A DNA stretch of 64,000 bases from an uncultured Lachnospiraceae bacterium (GTDB taxonomy: Bacteria; Bacillota; Clostridia; Lachnospirales; Lachnospiraceae), in the NCBI GenBank assembly GCA_934899185.1, contig CAKXYI010000004.1, forward strand, positions 62,001 to 126,000, given 5' to 3'. The position numbers and the translations under genes were made by a program. Positions within the stretch are counted from its first letter, which is position 1, and the number at the start of each line of letters is the position of its first letter. Positions 1-6,738 of this stretch are shown in pieces. The notes beneath the pieces are model-generated. The model was given only the letters and a program-made list of their open reading frames with translations, was not told the DNA's origin and made no database searches.

Positions 1-1
1 T

Positions 2-409
2 ATTGCGACCCAGTTAAAGAACGGGGCATCTTTTGACCGGTTGGCAAGTTCTTACAGTCAGGCAGACAGCATCCATGTGACCTTCGGCAGAAATACTTAT
101 GAGACAGCCATAGAGGATGTGGTATTCCAGATGGATGATGGCGATATTTCCGATATGATCCAGACAGAGGATGGTTACTATTTTTTTGAATGTGTCAATA
201 AATATAACGAAGAACTCTCAGAACAGAACAAGGTTGCCATTGTCAGCCAGCGACAGGAACAGGCGATGGAAGATGTGATCTCCGCGATCGAGACGGACTA
301 TTATTCGGATTTCAATCAGAAATTGTGGGATAAGATCACGATCGATAAGAACGACAAGATTACGACCGATTCTTTTTTTACTACTTTAGATGATAAAATA
401 ACCTTTTAA
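2..409 (+). CDS. Parvulin-type peptidyl-prolyl isomerase, C-terminal part (5' truncated by window edge)
   Basis: The reading frame is open from the first bases of the window, so the start lies upstream and only the last 135 residues are seen. They include an entry resembling the end of a PpiC/rotamase domain (GASFDRLASSYSQ, then DVVFQMDDGDISDMIQTEDG, then a YYFFECVNKY strand). This is the usual pattern in which the isomerase domain ends with a short loop and a final beta strand. Proteins of this family, such as PrsA and SurA, assist folding of exported proteins outside the cytoplasmic membrane. The N-terminal signal or lipobox cannot be seen. The tail after the domain is charged and probably helical. 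Which family member it is cannot be decided from this fragment. Confidence 0.7.
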   Translation: MATQLKNGASFDRLASSYSQADSIHVTFGRNTYETAIEDVVFQMDDGDISDMIQTEDGYYFFECVNKYNEELSEQNKVAIVSQRQEQAMEDVISAIETDYYSDFNQKLWDKITIDKNDKITTDSFFTTLDDKITF

Positions 410-487
410 ATTGGATATTTTTGCAAGAATGTGTATAATAAAAGATAGTAACAGATAAAAGTTATCAGAGGAAAAGGAGCGTTTGTT

Positions 488-1000
488 ATGGCAGATACAA
501 AAAAAGTTGATATGAAGAAAATGGCTGAGGAAGCCAAGAAAGCCACAGAGAGCGTAAAGGTTGCAGCCACAAAGGCAGCATCTTCCGTAAAGGCTGGTGC
601 CGAGAAGGCAAAGAAGGCGACCGAGGCAGCCGCAAGTGAGACCAAGAAGCAGGCTGAAAATGTGGCTACCGAAGTCAAGAAAGAGGCAGAAAAGCAGGCG
701 GAGGCTGTCGTTACCGAGACCAAGAAAGCAAGCGAGACTGTAAAGAAGACAGCAAAGAAAGCAACGACCAGAAAGACTACCAAGAAAAAGCCGGAAATGA
801 CCAAATCTGCGGTATTACAGTTTGGCGGAGAGGATTTCAAGGTTGACGAGATCATCGCCAATGCACAGGCTGCATTCAAGGCGGAAAACAAGAGAAAGGC
901 TATCTCAGACATCAAGGTATATATCAAGCCGGAAGAAAGAGCGGCTTATTATGTAGTGACTTCAGGGGAAAGCGAATACGCAGGCAGAATCGACTTATAA
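488..1000 (+). CDS. Lysine/alanine-rich DUF6465-like protein
   Basis: This 170-residue protein has two parts. Residues 1 to about 105 are almost only Lys, Ala, Glu, Thr and Val in a helical repeat resembling histone H1 or phasin tails (AEEAKKATESVKVAATKAA, ending TTRKTTKKK). Residues 106-170 form a small domain with a VLQFGGEDFKVDEI strand, a helix and a VYIKPEERAAYYV strand, ending in GRIDL. I associate this architecture with DUF6465 proteins of Lachnospiraceae; their function is not known to me. The basic tail suggests binding to nucleic acid or another polyanion, which is inference. The start is fixed by GGAAAAGGAG about 8 bases upstream. A strong terminator follows, so it is probably transcribed alone. 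Confidence 0.7.
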   Translation: MADTKKVDMKKMAEEAKKATESVKVAATKAASSVKAGAEKAKKATEAAASETKKQAENVATEVKKEAEKQAEAVVTETKKASETVKKTAKKATTRKTTKKKPEMTKSAVLQFGGEDFKVDEIIANAQAAFKAENKRKAISDIKVYIKPEERAAYYVVTSGESEYAGRIDL

Positions 1001-1037
1001 TTTTATCATACATACGGACATCTTATAGTGATATAGA

Positions 1038-1089
1038 AGAACCCATAGCAGGGCGGCAGATATGTGTCGCTTTGCTATGGGTTCTTTTT
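1038..1089. terminator. Bidirectional terminator
   Basis: A perfect 13-bp stem, AGAACCCATAGCA at 1038-1050 with TGCTATGGGTTCT at 1073-1085, is followed by T residues. It lies between the converging DUF6465-like gene and the TetR gene, and its distal end overlaps the tetR stop codon. It can serve both strands. Confidence 0.85.
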
Positions 1090-1621
1090 AGGGAGCGATC
1101 GCTTTTATGCCATTTTCAAAAAAAGTGGCAAGGGTTTCTAAGTCCTCATCACTGACCTGTGGCGTTTTGGTCTTGTGCAGGGCAATGATACCATTGATGG
1201 TAAAAGTAAGCAGGGCACCGACATAGTGATAGTTGTCCGGCTGCAAGCCCTGCTCGACGGCTTTTTCATTTAAAGCATAAGACAACTGTTCGCTGAATTT
1301 GATGTTGCCGCTGCTAAAGGGCTGGATATTATCATTTTTGCAGATGGAAAGTGCATCATACATGTCTAAGAAAAAAGCATGGGGATCCTCAAACATATTG
1401 GAAAGATAGTTCATATTAGCGACAACACTGGAGGTGGCGTCTTTTAAAAGCGCATCCATGAGGTCGTAGATGTCACGATAATGTGCGTAAAAGGTAGACT
1501 TGTTGATCTGTGCTTCCTTTACAATATCGGTCACGGTGATCTTTTCAATCGGTTTTTGGGTTGCCATGGTAAGAAAGGCGTTTGTGATCGCCCTTTTTGT
1601 TTTTTGTACGCGAATATCCAT
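1088..1621 (-). CDS. TetR/AcrR family transcriptional regulator
   Basis: This 177-residue protein has a TetR helix-turn-helix in residues 1-60: KTKRAITNAFLTMA, then ITVTDIVKEAQINKSTFYAHYRDIYDL, with the typical K-x-TFYxHY recognition helix. The rest is an all-helical ligand-binding domain without recognisable specificity. The start has AAAGGAG 8 bases upstream on the minus strand. It is divergent from a MATE efflux gene 202 bp away, the usual arrangement for a local repressor of an exporter. The intergenic region holds a three-copy palindromic operator candidate over the MATE transcription start. That the regulator binds there is inference. Confidence 0.88.
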   Translation of the reverse strand: MDIRVQKTKRAITNAFLTMATQKPIEKITVTDIVKEAQINKSTFYAHYRDIYDLMDALLKDATSSVVANMNYLSNMFEDPHAFFLDMYDALSICKNDNIQPFSSGNIKFSEQLSYALNEKAVEQGLQPDNYHYVGALLTFTINGIIALHKTKTPQVSDEDLETLATFFENGIKAIAP

Positions 1622-1704
1622 AGAAATACTCCTTTGTATTGCAGAAAAACAACGAATCGTACAGAAAGCGTTGCTTAACCAACGATGCGGTGTCTATCTG
1701 CTGA

Positions 1705-1733
1705 TTGTTTTACCCTTGTTTTGTCTTTATAAT
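1705..1733 (+). promoter_or_regulatory. Sigma-A promoter for the MATE gene
   Basis: TTGTTT at 1705-1710 is followed after 17 bp by TATAAT at 1728-1733. The predicted start near 1740 falls inside the operator array at 1736-1786, so repression by steric block is plausible. Confidence 0.7.
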
Positions 1734-1735
1734 AA

Positions 1736-1786
1736 CAACTGTAAGTTGGAAATGCAACTACAAGTTGGAAAAACGACTTGGAGTTG
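1736..1786. promoter_or_regulatory. Triple palindromic operator, 19-bp period
   Basis: Three copies of a CAACT-N3-AGTTG palindrome occur at 1736-1748, 1755-1767 and 1774-1786. The first two are perfect (CAACTGTAAGTTG, CAACTACAAGTTG). The third has one change (CGACTTGGAGTTG). Copies start exactly 19 bp apart, and the first begins three bases after the MATE -10 box. The likely binder is the divergent TetR protein, by inference. Confidence 0.7.
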
Positions 1787-1823
1787 AAAATATTCTATAA
1801 GGATAGAAAAGGAGTGGATAAAG

Positions 1824-3161
1824 ATGAAGAATGAAGAAATGATGAAAAGCGGGTCTGTCTGGAAAGCCATTGCCTCCATGGCAATTCCGTCCGCAGTGAT
1901 CATGATACTCATGATCTTTTATAATATTGCAGATATGTTTTTTATCGCAAGATTGGGGGACAACGCACAGGTGGCGGCTGTCTCTGTAGTATCCCCGGTA
2001 TTTTCCATCATGTCAGCCGTTGCTATGATGCTTGGAAACGGAGGCTGTACCATGATCGCCAAAGCCTTTGGCGCGGGGGAGAAGGATAAGGCAAAGATCT
2101 ATGCCAGCCTCTGTATGTGGACAGCTATTGTACTTGCTCTTGTATTTATTGTATTGGCACTGGTATTTGCCGATCCCCTGCTTGTCTTTTTGGGGGCGAA
2201 AGGCGATGTTGCCATTTATGCAAAGAAATATATGATACCGGTCGTTTTGGGCTCGCCCTTTATGATGATCTCCACATCCGTTGCTCTTTTACTGCGTGCG
2301 GAAGGCTCTGTCATGGAAGGATTTGTGGGCAATCTGATCGGCACCATGGTAAACCTGATCTTAGATCCGATTTTTATCCTGGTATTCCACTGGGGTGTGG
2401 CAGGAGCCGCACTGGCATCCGTGGCAGGAAATGCACTGGCTGTCCTTTATTATATCTATGTCATGTTAAAGAAGTCGCAGGTCATGTCCTTTTCCCTTGC
2501 CTATGCAGCAAAGGACGTTCCGGCGATCGGTCATATTTTGATTTTGGGACTTCCCAATGCCATTGCCAGTATCTTATCCGGCTTTGCGTCTACCTTTAGC
2601 AACCAGATCTTAAGCGGCTATGGCACAGATGCTCTTGCCGCCATGGCAGCGGCTGGCAAATGTACCATGATCGCGACCACTCTTGTCATGGCAGTTGGCA
2701 TGGGCTGTCAGGCACTGATCTCCTATAATTATGGAGCACAGAACATTCCGCGTTTAAAGGAGGTCGTGCGCAAATTATCCATTCTGGTCTTTGCGATCAG
2801 TATCGTGGCAGGAAGTTTGTGCTTTATCTTCCGAAAAGCCATTATGGCACAGTTCTTAACGACGGATGTCTTAGGTCTGGGTGTGCATATGGTGACCATC
2901 CTACTTTTGACCAGTCCCATCATTGGTGTCGTCTATCTGGTGTCAGGCTATTTTCAAGCGATCGATCGTCCTATGGAATCTTTGATCGTATCCATCCTTC
3001 GGCAAGGACTCCTTCTGATCCCGGCACTTTATATCTGCAACCGTCTGGCTGGTCTGGATGGCGTTGTCTGGGCATATGTGGTCGCAGATGTCATCAGCAC
3101 GATCGTTGCGGCTATCGTCTATCTGATGCGGAAAAATCTTTGTATTATGAAGCAGATATAA
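1824..3161 (+). CDS. MATE family efflux transporter
   Basis: This 445-residue integral membrane protein has about 12 hydrophobic segments arranged as two similar halves. It begins with the typical SVWKAIASMAIPSAVIMIL and YNIADMFFIARLGDN motifs of MATE half one; half two contains GFASTFSNQILSGYGTDALAAMA and the MGCQALISYNYGAQN loop. The length is normal for the family. MATE proteins export cationic or amphipathic compounds in exchange for Na+ or H+; the substrate is not predictable. The start has AAGGAGTGG about 8 bases upstream. The neighbouring divergent TetR gene and the operator array over the promoter point to inducible expression. It is most like the DinF/NorM-type proteins of Clostridia. 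Confidence 0.92.
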   Translation: MKNEEMMKSGSVWKAIASMAIPSAVIMILMIFYNIADMFFIARLGDNAQVAAVSVVSPVFSIMSAVAMMLGNGGCTMIAKAFGAGEKDKAKIYASLCMWTAIVLALVFIVLALVFADPLLVFLGAKGDVAIYAKKYMIPVVLGSPFMMISTSVALLLRAEGSVMEGFVGNLIGTMVNLILDPIFILVFHWGVAGAALASVAGNALAVLYYIYVMLKKSQVMSFSLAYAAKDVPAIGHILILGLPNAIASILSGFASTFSNQILSGYGTDALAAMAAAGKCTMIATTLVMAVGMGCQALISYNYGAQNIPRLKEVVRKLSILVFAISIVAGSLCFIFRKAIMAQFLTTDVLGLGVHMVTILLLTSPIIGVVYLVSGYFQAIDRPMESLIVSILRQGLLLIPALYICNRLAGLDGVVWAYVVADVISTIVAAIVYLMRKNLCIMKQI

Positions 3162-3166
3162 AGTTA

Positions 3167-3193
3167 TTAGCACTCGTTTCAAATGAGTGCTAA
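3167..3193. promoter_or_regulatory. CIRCE element (HrcA operator)
   Basis: TTAGCACTC at 3167-3175, nine bases, then GAGTGCTAA at 3185-3193 is a perfect match to the CIRCE consensus bound by the heat-shock repressor HrcA. It sits 7 bp upstream of the -35 box of htpG. The right arm is followed by TTTTTTA, so the same inverted repeat could also terminate the MATE transcript. Confidence 0.95.
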
Positions 3194-3200
3194 TTTTTTA

Positions 3201-3229
3201 TTGACTTTTGCATTTCCCTGTCTTATTAT
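3201..3229 (+). promoter_or_regulatory. Sigma-A promoter of htpG
   Basis: TTGACT at 3201-3206, a 17-bp spacer and TATTAT at 3224-3229. It lies just downstream of CIRCE, giving a heat-inducible, HrcA-repressed arrangement. Confidence 0.85.
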
Positions 3230-3293
3230 ATTCTCTAGGACGTATGAGATAGCAACATCCGTTCTATTTTTATAGAAAGAAGGAATGATAGAA

Positions 3294-5381
3294 ATGGAAA
3301 ACAAACGTGGAAGTTTATCAATTACAAGCGAAAATATTTTTCCGGTAATCAAGAAATGGTTGTATTCAGATCATGATATTTTTTATAGAGAATTGATCTC
3401 CAATGGCTGTGATGCCATTACCAAGTTAAAGAAACTGGATATGATGGGAGAATATGAACTCCCGGAAGACTATAAGGCAAAGATCCAGGTCATCGTCAGC
3501 CCGGAGGACAAGACCCTTACCTTTATCGATAACGGTCTTGGTATGACGGCAGAAGAAGTAGAGGAATACATCAATCAGATTGCTTTTTCCGGTGCTACCG
3601 ACTTCTTGGAGAAGTACAAGGACAAGGCAAGTGAGGAGCAGATCATCGGTCATTTCGGATTGGGATTTTATTCTGCATTCATGGTTGCGGATGAGGTACA
3701 TATCGATACCTTATCTTATAAGGAAGGTGCCAAGGCTGTACATTGGGAATGTGACGGTGGTACTGAGTTCGAGATGGGTGATGGAGACAAGACAGAGGTC
3801 GGAACCAAGATTACTTTGTTCCTGAATGAGGATTGTCTGGAATTTGCCAACGAATACCGTGCAAGAGAAGTCATTGAGAAGTATTGCTCTTTCATGCCGA
3901 CCGAGATCTATCTTTCAAAGAAAGATGCGCCGGAAGAATATGAGACCATCGATGTGGCAGACAAGCGCGACACCGATACCGTGATCGAGGAGATTCATAC
4001 CGATGCCAAGATGGAAGAAAAGGAAAAAGAGGATGGCACCAAGGAGATGGTCGAGGTAGAGCCTGCCAAAGACCAACTCAAGATCGTAAAGCGTCCGGTT
4101 CCTTTGAACGATACCAATCCGCTTTGGACAAAGAACCCGAGCGAATGTACAGATGAAGATTACATTGCCTTTTATCGCAAGGTATTTATGGATTACAAGG
4201 AGCCGCTTTTCTGGATCCATCTGAATATGGATTATCCATTCAACCTGAAAGGTATTTTGTACTTCCCTAAGATCAACACCGAGTACGATTCGATCGAGGG
4301 TACGATCAAGTTATACAACAATCAGGTATTTATCGCGGACAATATCAAGGAAGTCATCCCGGAATTTTTGATGCTCTTAAAGGGTGTCATCGACTGTCCG
4401 GATCTGCCGCTGAACGTATCCCGTTCCGCTTTGCAGAATGATGGATTTGTTACTAAGATCTCTGAGTACATTACCAAGAAGGTGGCTGACAAACTTATTG
4501 GCATGTGCAAGACAGATAAGGAAAATTATGAGAAATATTGGGATGACATCAGCCCATTTATCAAGTTTGGCTGCTTAAAGGACAACAAGTTCTGTGACAA
4601 GATGAATGACTATATCCTCTTTAAGGATATTGACGGCAAGTACACGACCTTACCGGAACTCCTTGTTGCAGAAGAAAAGACCGAGGAAAAGGCAACCGAT
4701 GAAAACGGCGAGACCGTGGATGTCGAGGAAGTAAAGGAAGATGCCGGTGCAGAGGAAGGGGAAGCGGAAGATAAGAGAAAGACGATCTTCTATGTCACCG
4801 ATATGCAGCAACAGAGCCAGTATATCAATCTTTTCCGTGAGCAGGGCATGAATGCGGTTGTTCTGGATCACACGATCGACAATTCCTTTATCACACAGTT
4901 AGAGCAGCGCAATCAGGACTACAAGTTCCTGCGAATCGATGCAGATCTGACAGAAAACCTGGTTGAGGAGACTTCTGAGGAAGACTTGAAGGCTGCACAG
5001 GATGCCCTTTCTGCACTCTTTAAGAAGGCATGCGGTAAGGACAATCTGACCGTAAAGGTAGAGAAGTTCAAGAACAAGGACATTTCTTCTATGCTGACAG
5101 TTTCTGAGGAAAGCAGACGTATGCAGGAAATGATGAAGATGTACAACATGTACGGCATGGATCCGTCTATGTTTGGCGGAGACGAGACGCTGGTACTCAA
5201 TGTGGACAACGACCTTGTCAAATACATGTTTGAGCATGCAGATGGCGAGAATGTAGAGATGTTCGCACAGCAGTTGTACGATCTGGCATGTCTGGCAAAT
5301 AAGCCACTTGCACCGGAAGCCATGACAGCATTTGTTGCCCGCAGTAACAAGATCATGATGCTTTTGGCACAGGATAAGTAA
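3294..5381 (+). CDS. htpG: Hsp90-family molecular chaperone HtpG
   Basis: This is an ATP-dependent cytoplasmic chaperone of 695 residues from the chosen start. GHKL ATPase motifs are visible: E33/N37/D40 in ELISNGCDA, DNGLGM at about 80, and GHFGLGFYSAF at about 115. A middle domain (FWIHLNMDYPFNLKGILYFP) and a C-terminal dimer domain follow. It is longer than E. coli HtpG because of acidic inserts near residues 240-260 and 465-500. An ATG nine bases upstream (3285) would abut the ribosome binding site AGAAGGA, whereas the ATG at 3294 is spaced correctly, so 3294 was chosen. In Bacillus subtilis htpG is not under HrcA; here a perfect CIRCE precedes it. Confidence 0.97.
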   Translation: MENKRGSLSITSENIFPVIKKWLYSDHDIFYRELISNGCDAITKLKKLDMMGEYELPEDYKAKIQVIVSPEDKTLTFIDNGLGMTAEEVEEYINQIAFSGATDFLEKYKDKASEEQIIGHFGLGFYSAFMVADEVHIDTLSYKEGAKAVHWECDGGTEFEMGDGDKTEVGTKITLFLNEDCLEFANEYRAREVIEKYCSFMPTEIYLSKKDAPEEYETIDVADKRDTDTVIEEIHTDAKMEEKEKEDGTKEMVEVEPAKDQLKIVKRPVPLNDTNPLWTKNPSECTDEDYIAFYRKVFMDYKEPLFWIHLNMDYPFNLKGILYFPKINTEYDSIEGTIKLYNNQVFIADNIKEVIPEFLMLLKGVIDCPDLPLNVSRSALQNDGFVTKISEYITKKVADKLIGMCKTDKENYEKYWDDISPFIKFGCLKDNKFCDKMNDYILFKDIDGKYTTLPELLVAEEKTEEKATDENGETVDVEEVKEDAGAEEGEAEDKRKTIFYVTDMQQQSQYINLFREQGMNAVVLDHTIDNSFITQLEQRNQDYKFLRIDADLTENLVEETSEEDLKAAQDALSALFKKACGKDNLTVKVEKFKNKDISSMLTVSEESRRMQEMMKMYNMYGMDPSMFGGDETLVLNVDNDLVKYMFEHADGENVEMFAQQLYDLACLANKPLAPEAMTAFVARSNKIMMLLAQDK

Positions 5382-5398
5382 GATACAAAATAAAATGT

Positions 5399-5436
5399 AC
5401 CGGATACAGAGAAAGGTCTGTATCCGGTCTTTTTTA
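5399..5436 (+). terminator. Terminator of htpG
   Basis: ACCGGATACAGA at 5399-5410 pairs perfectly with TCTGTATCCGGT at 5417-5428, followed by CTTTTTT. Confidence 0.92.
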
Positions 5437-5566
5437 TGTGATAGGAAATTCCATCGAATTCCCTATCACACAAAAAGCTCTGACGTGCCAATGAGGCGCA
5501 CTCGCGCGAAGTTGTAGATTGTCGCAAGCGACCGCGCTCGGCGCGAGAATGTGCAGAAGCACATTC
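5437..5566. repeat. Structured intergenic repeat element
   Basis: About 130 bp made of nested inverted repeats with no coding potential. TGTGATAGGAAATTC (5437-5451) pairs with GAATTCCCTATCACA (5456-5470), one mismatch. CTCGCGC (5501-5507) pairs with GCGCGAG (5541-5547) and encloses GTCGC-AA-GCGAC (5521-5532). The right end is GAATGTGC-AGAA-GCACATTC (5547-5566). A related right end recurs at 39954-39987. It sits between the htpG terminator and the promoter of the next gene. It resembles palindromic repeats scattered in Lachnospiraceae genomes, from memory and not verified. Confidence 0.6.
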
Positions 5567-5573
5567 TTTCTTA

Positions 5574-5601
5574 TTGACAGAAAGAAAATGCGTATTATGA
5601 T
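5574..5601 (+). promoter_or_regulatory. Promoter of the DUF2804 gene
   Basis: TTGACA at 5574-5579, a 16-bp spacer and TATGAT at 5596-5601, immediately after the structured repeat. Confidence 0.7.
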
Positions 5602-5652
5602 GGGAGTAGGAGAATTTTTTCATGGATGTGCATAAAACAGGGGGAACAGATT

Positions 5653-6693
5653 ATGGCAGAAAGAAATCATGAAGTGACAAAAAGACAGCCGCTCTTAGAT
5701 GCCAGGGGAAACATCGCAGAGCCGGGCTGGTCGAGAAGACAGTTGCAGGTCTATGACCGGACAAAGATCAAGGCAGCCAAGTTCCGTATCAAGGAGTGGG
5801 ACTATTATCTGGTGGTAGGGGATGCATGCGCTGTGGCATTTACTTTATCGGATGATGGCTATGTGGGCTTGCAGTCGGTATCTTTGCTGGAATTGGGAGA
5901 GCATCCTTGGGAGCACACAGAAACCATTTTGGATGCTTTTCCTATGGGAAAGTTTCACTTGCCGGGCAATTCTTCCGCCGGAGATATTGTCTACGATAAG
6001 GGCAGACTGCAATTATCTTATTGTCTGGAAGAAATAGAGGGCAAGCGGGTGCGGCATATCCGGGGCAATTTTGCAGACTTTTATCAGAAGAAACCTTTTT
6101 CCTGTGATATTGTCTTGGAAGAACCGGACATGGATACCATGGTCATTGCGACTCCTTGGGATAAGGATGGACATTTTTACTACAACCAAAAGATCAACTG
6201 CATGCGGGCGAGCGGCTGGGCAGACTATGACGGCAAACGTTATGTCTTTGATCCGGCAAGGCATTTTGGAACGCTGGATTGGGGTAGGGGAGTCTGGACT
6301 TACGACAATACTTGGTATTGGGGCTCCGGCAACTGCGACTTAGATGGGCATGCCTTTGGCTTCAATATCGGTTACGGATTTGGTAATACCAAGGCAGCGA
6401 CGGAAAATGTCATCTTTTATGATGGCGTGGCACACAAGATCGATGATGTGACCTTCCACATCCCACAGGACGATTATTGCAAGCCATGGACCTTTTCCTC
6501 CAGCGACGGACGCTTTGAGATGGATTTTGTGCCGATCCTTGATCGCAGTGCCTGTATGGACTACAAACTGATCGTATCCGATCAGCACCAGGTCTTTGGC
6601 AAAATGAGCGGCGTAGCAATTTTAGATGACGGCACGCGCCTTCCTATAAAAGATGTCTTATGTTTTGCGGAAAAAGTGCATAATCGCTATTAA
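5653..6693 (+). CDS. DUF2804 family protein
   Basis: This 346-residue soluble protein carries no signal peptide. It matches the DUF2804 pattern in my recognition: a PLLDARGNIAEPGWSR N-terminus, then beta-rich sequence with conserved tryptophans, FHLPGNSSAGDIVYDKG, and a C-terminal core with FGTLDWGRGVWTYDNTWYWGSG and FGFNIGYGFGNT. The fold is thought to be a large beta-sandwich related to lipocalin-like or carotenoid-hydratase-like proteins; the biochemical role is unknown to me. The start at 5653 is chosen because AGGGGGAA lies about 8 bases before it; an ATG at 5626 has no well-placed site. It has its own promoter and terminator, so it is monocistronic. Confidence 0.75.
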   Translation: MAERNHEVTKRQPLLDARGNIAEPGWSRRQLQVYDRTKIKAAKFRIKEWDYYLVVGDACAVAFTLSDDGYVGLQSVSLLELGEHPWEHTETILDAFPMGKFHLPGNSSAGDIVYDKGRLQLSYCLEEIEGKRVRHIRGNFADFYQKKPFSCDIVLEEPDMDTMVIATPWDKDGHFYYNQKINCMRASGWADYDGKRYVFDPARHFGTLDWGRGVWTYDNTWYWGSGNCDLDGHAFGFNIGYGFGNTKAATENVIFYDGVAHKIDDVTFHIPQDDYCKPWTFSSSDGRFEMDFVPILDRSACMDYKLIVSDQHQVFGKMSGVAILDDGTRLPIKDVLCFAEKVHNRY

Positions 6694-6730
6694 AAAACAG
6701 GTCAGTCTCTGGTGAGGCTGACCTGTTTTT
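6694..6730. terminator. Bidirectional terminator
   Basis: AAAACAGGTCAG at 6694-6705 pairs with CTGACCTGTTTT at 6718-6729, with A-rich and T-rich flanks on both sides. It separates the converging DUF2804 and activase genes. Confidence 0.9.
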
Positions 6731-6738
6731 ATGTAAGT

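Noticed and set aside
406..927. Long hydrophobic reading frame on the minus strand opposite the DUF6465-like gene
   Set aside because: It is the mirror of Lys/Ala-rich codons on the plus strand, has no ribosome site and covers a well-supported gene.
4919..5623. Minus-strand frame across the htpG end and the structured repeat
   Set aside because: It runs through the htpG terminator and palindromes; its repeat-derived residues are the kind of spurious product seen when such repeats are translated.
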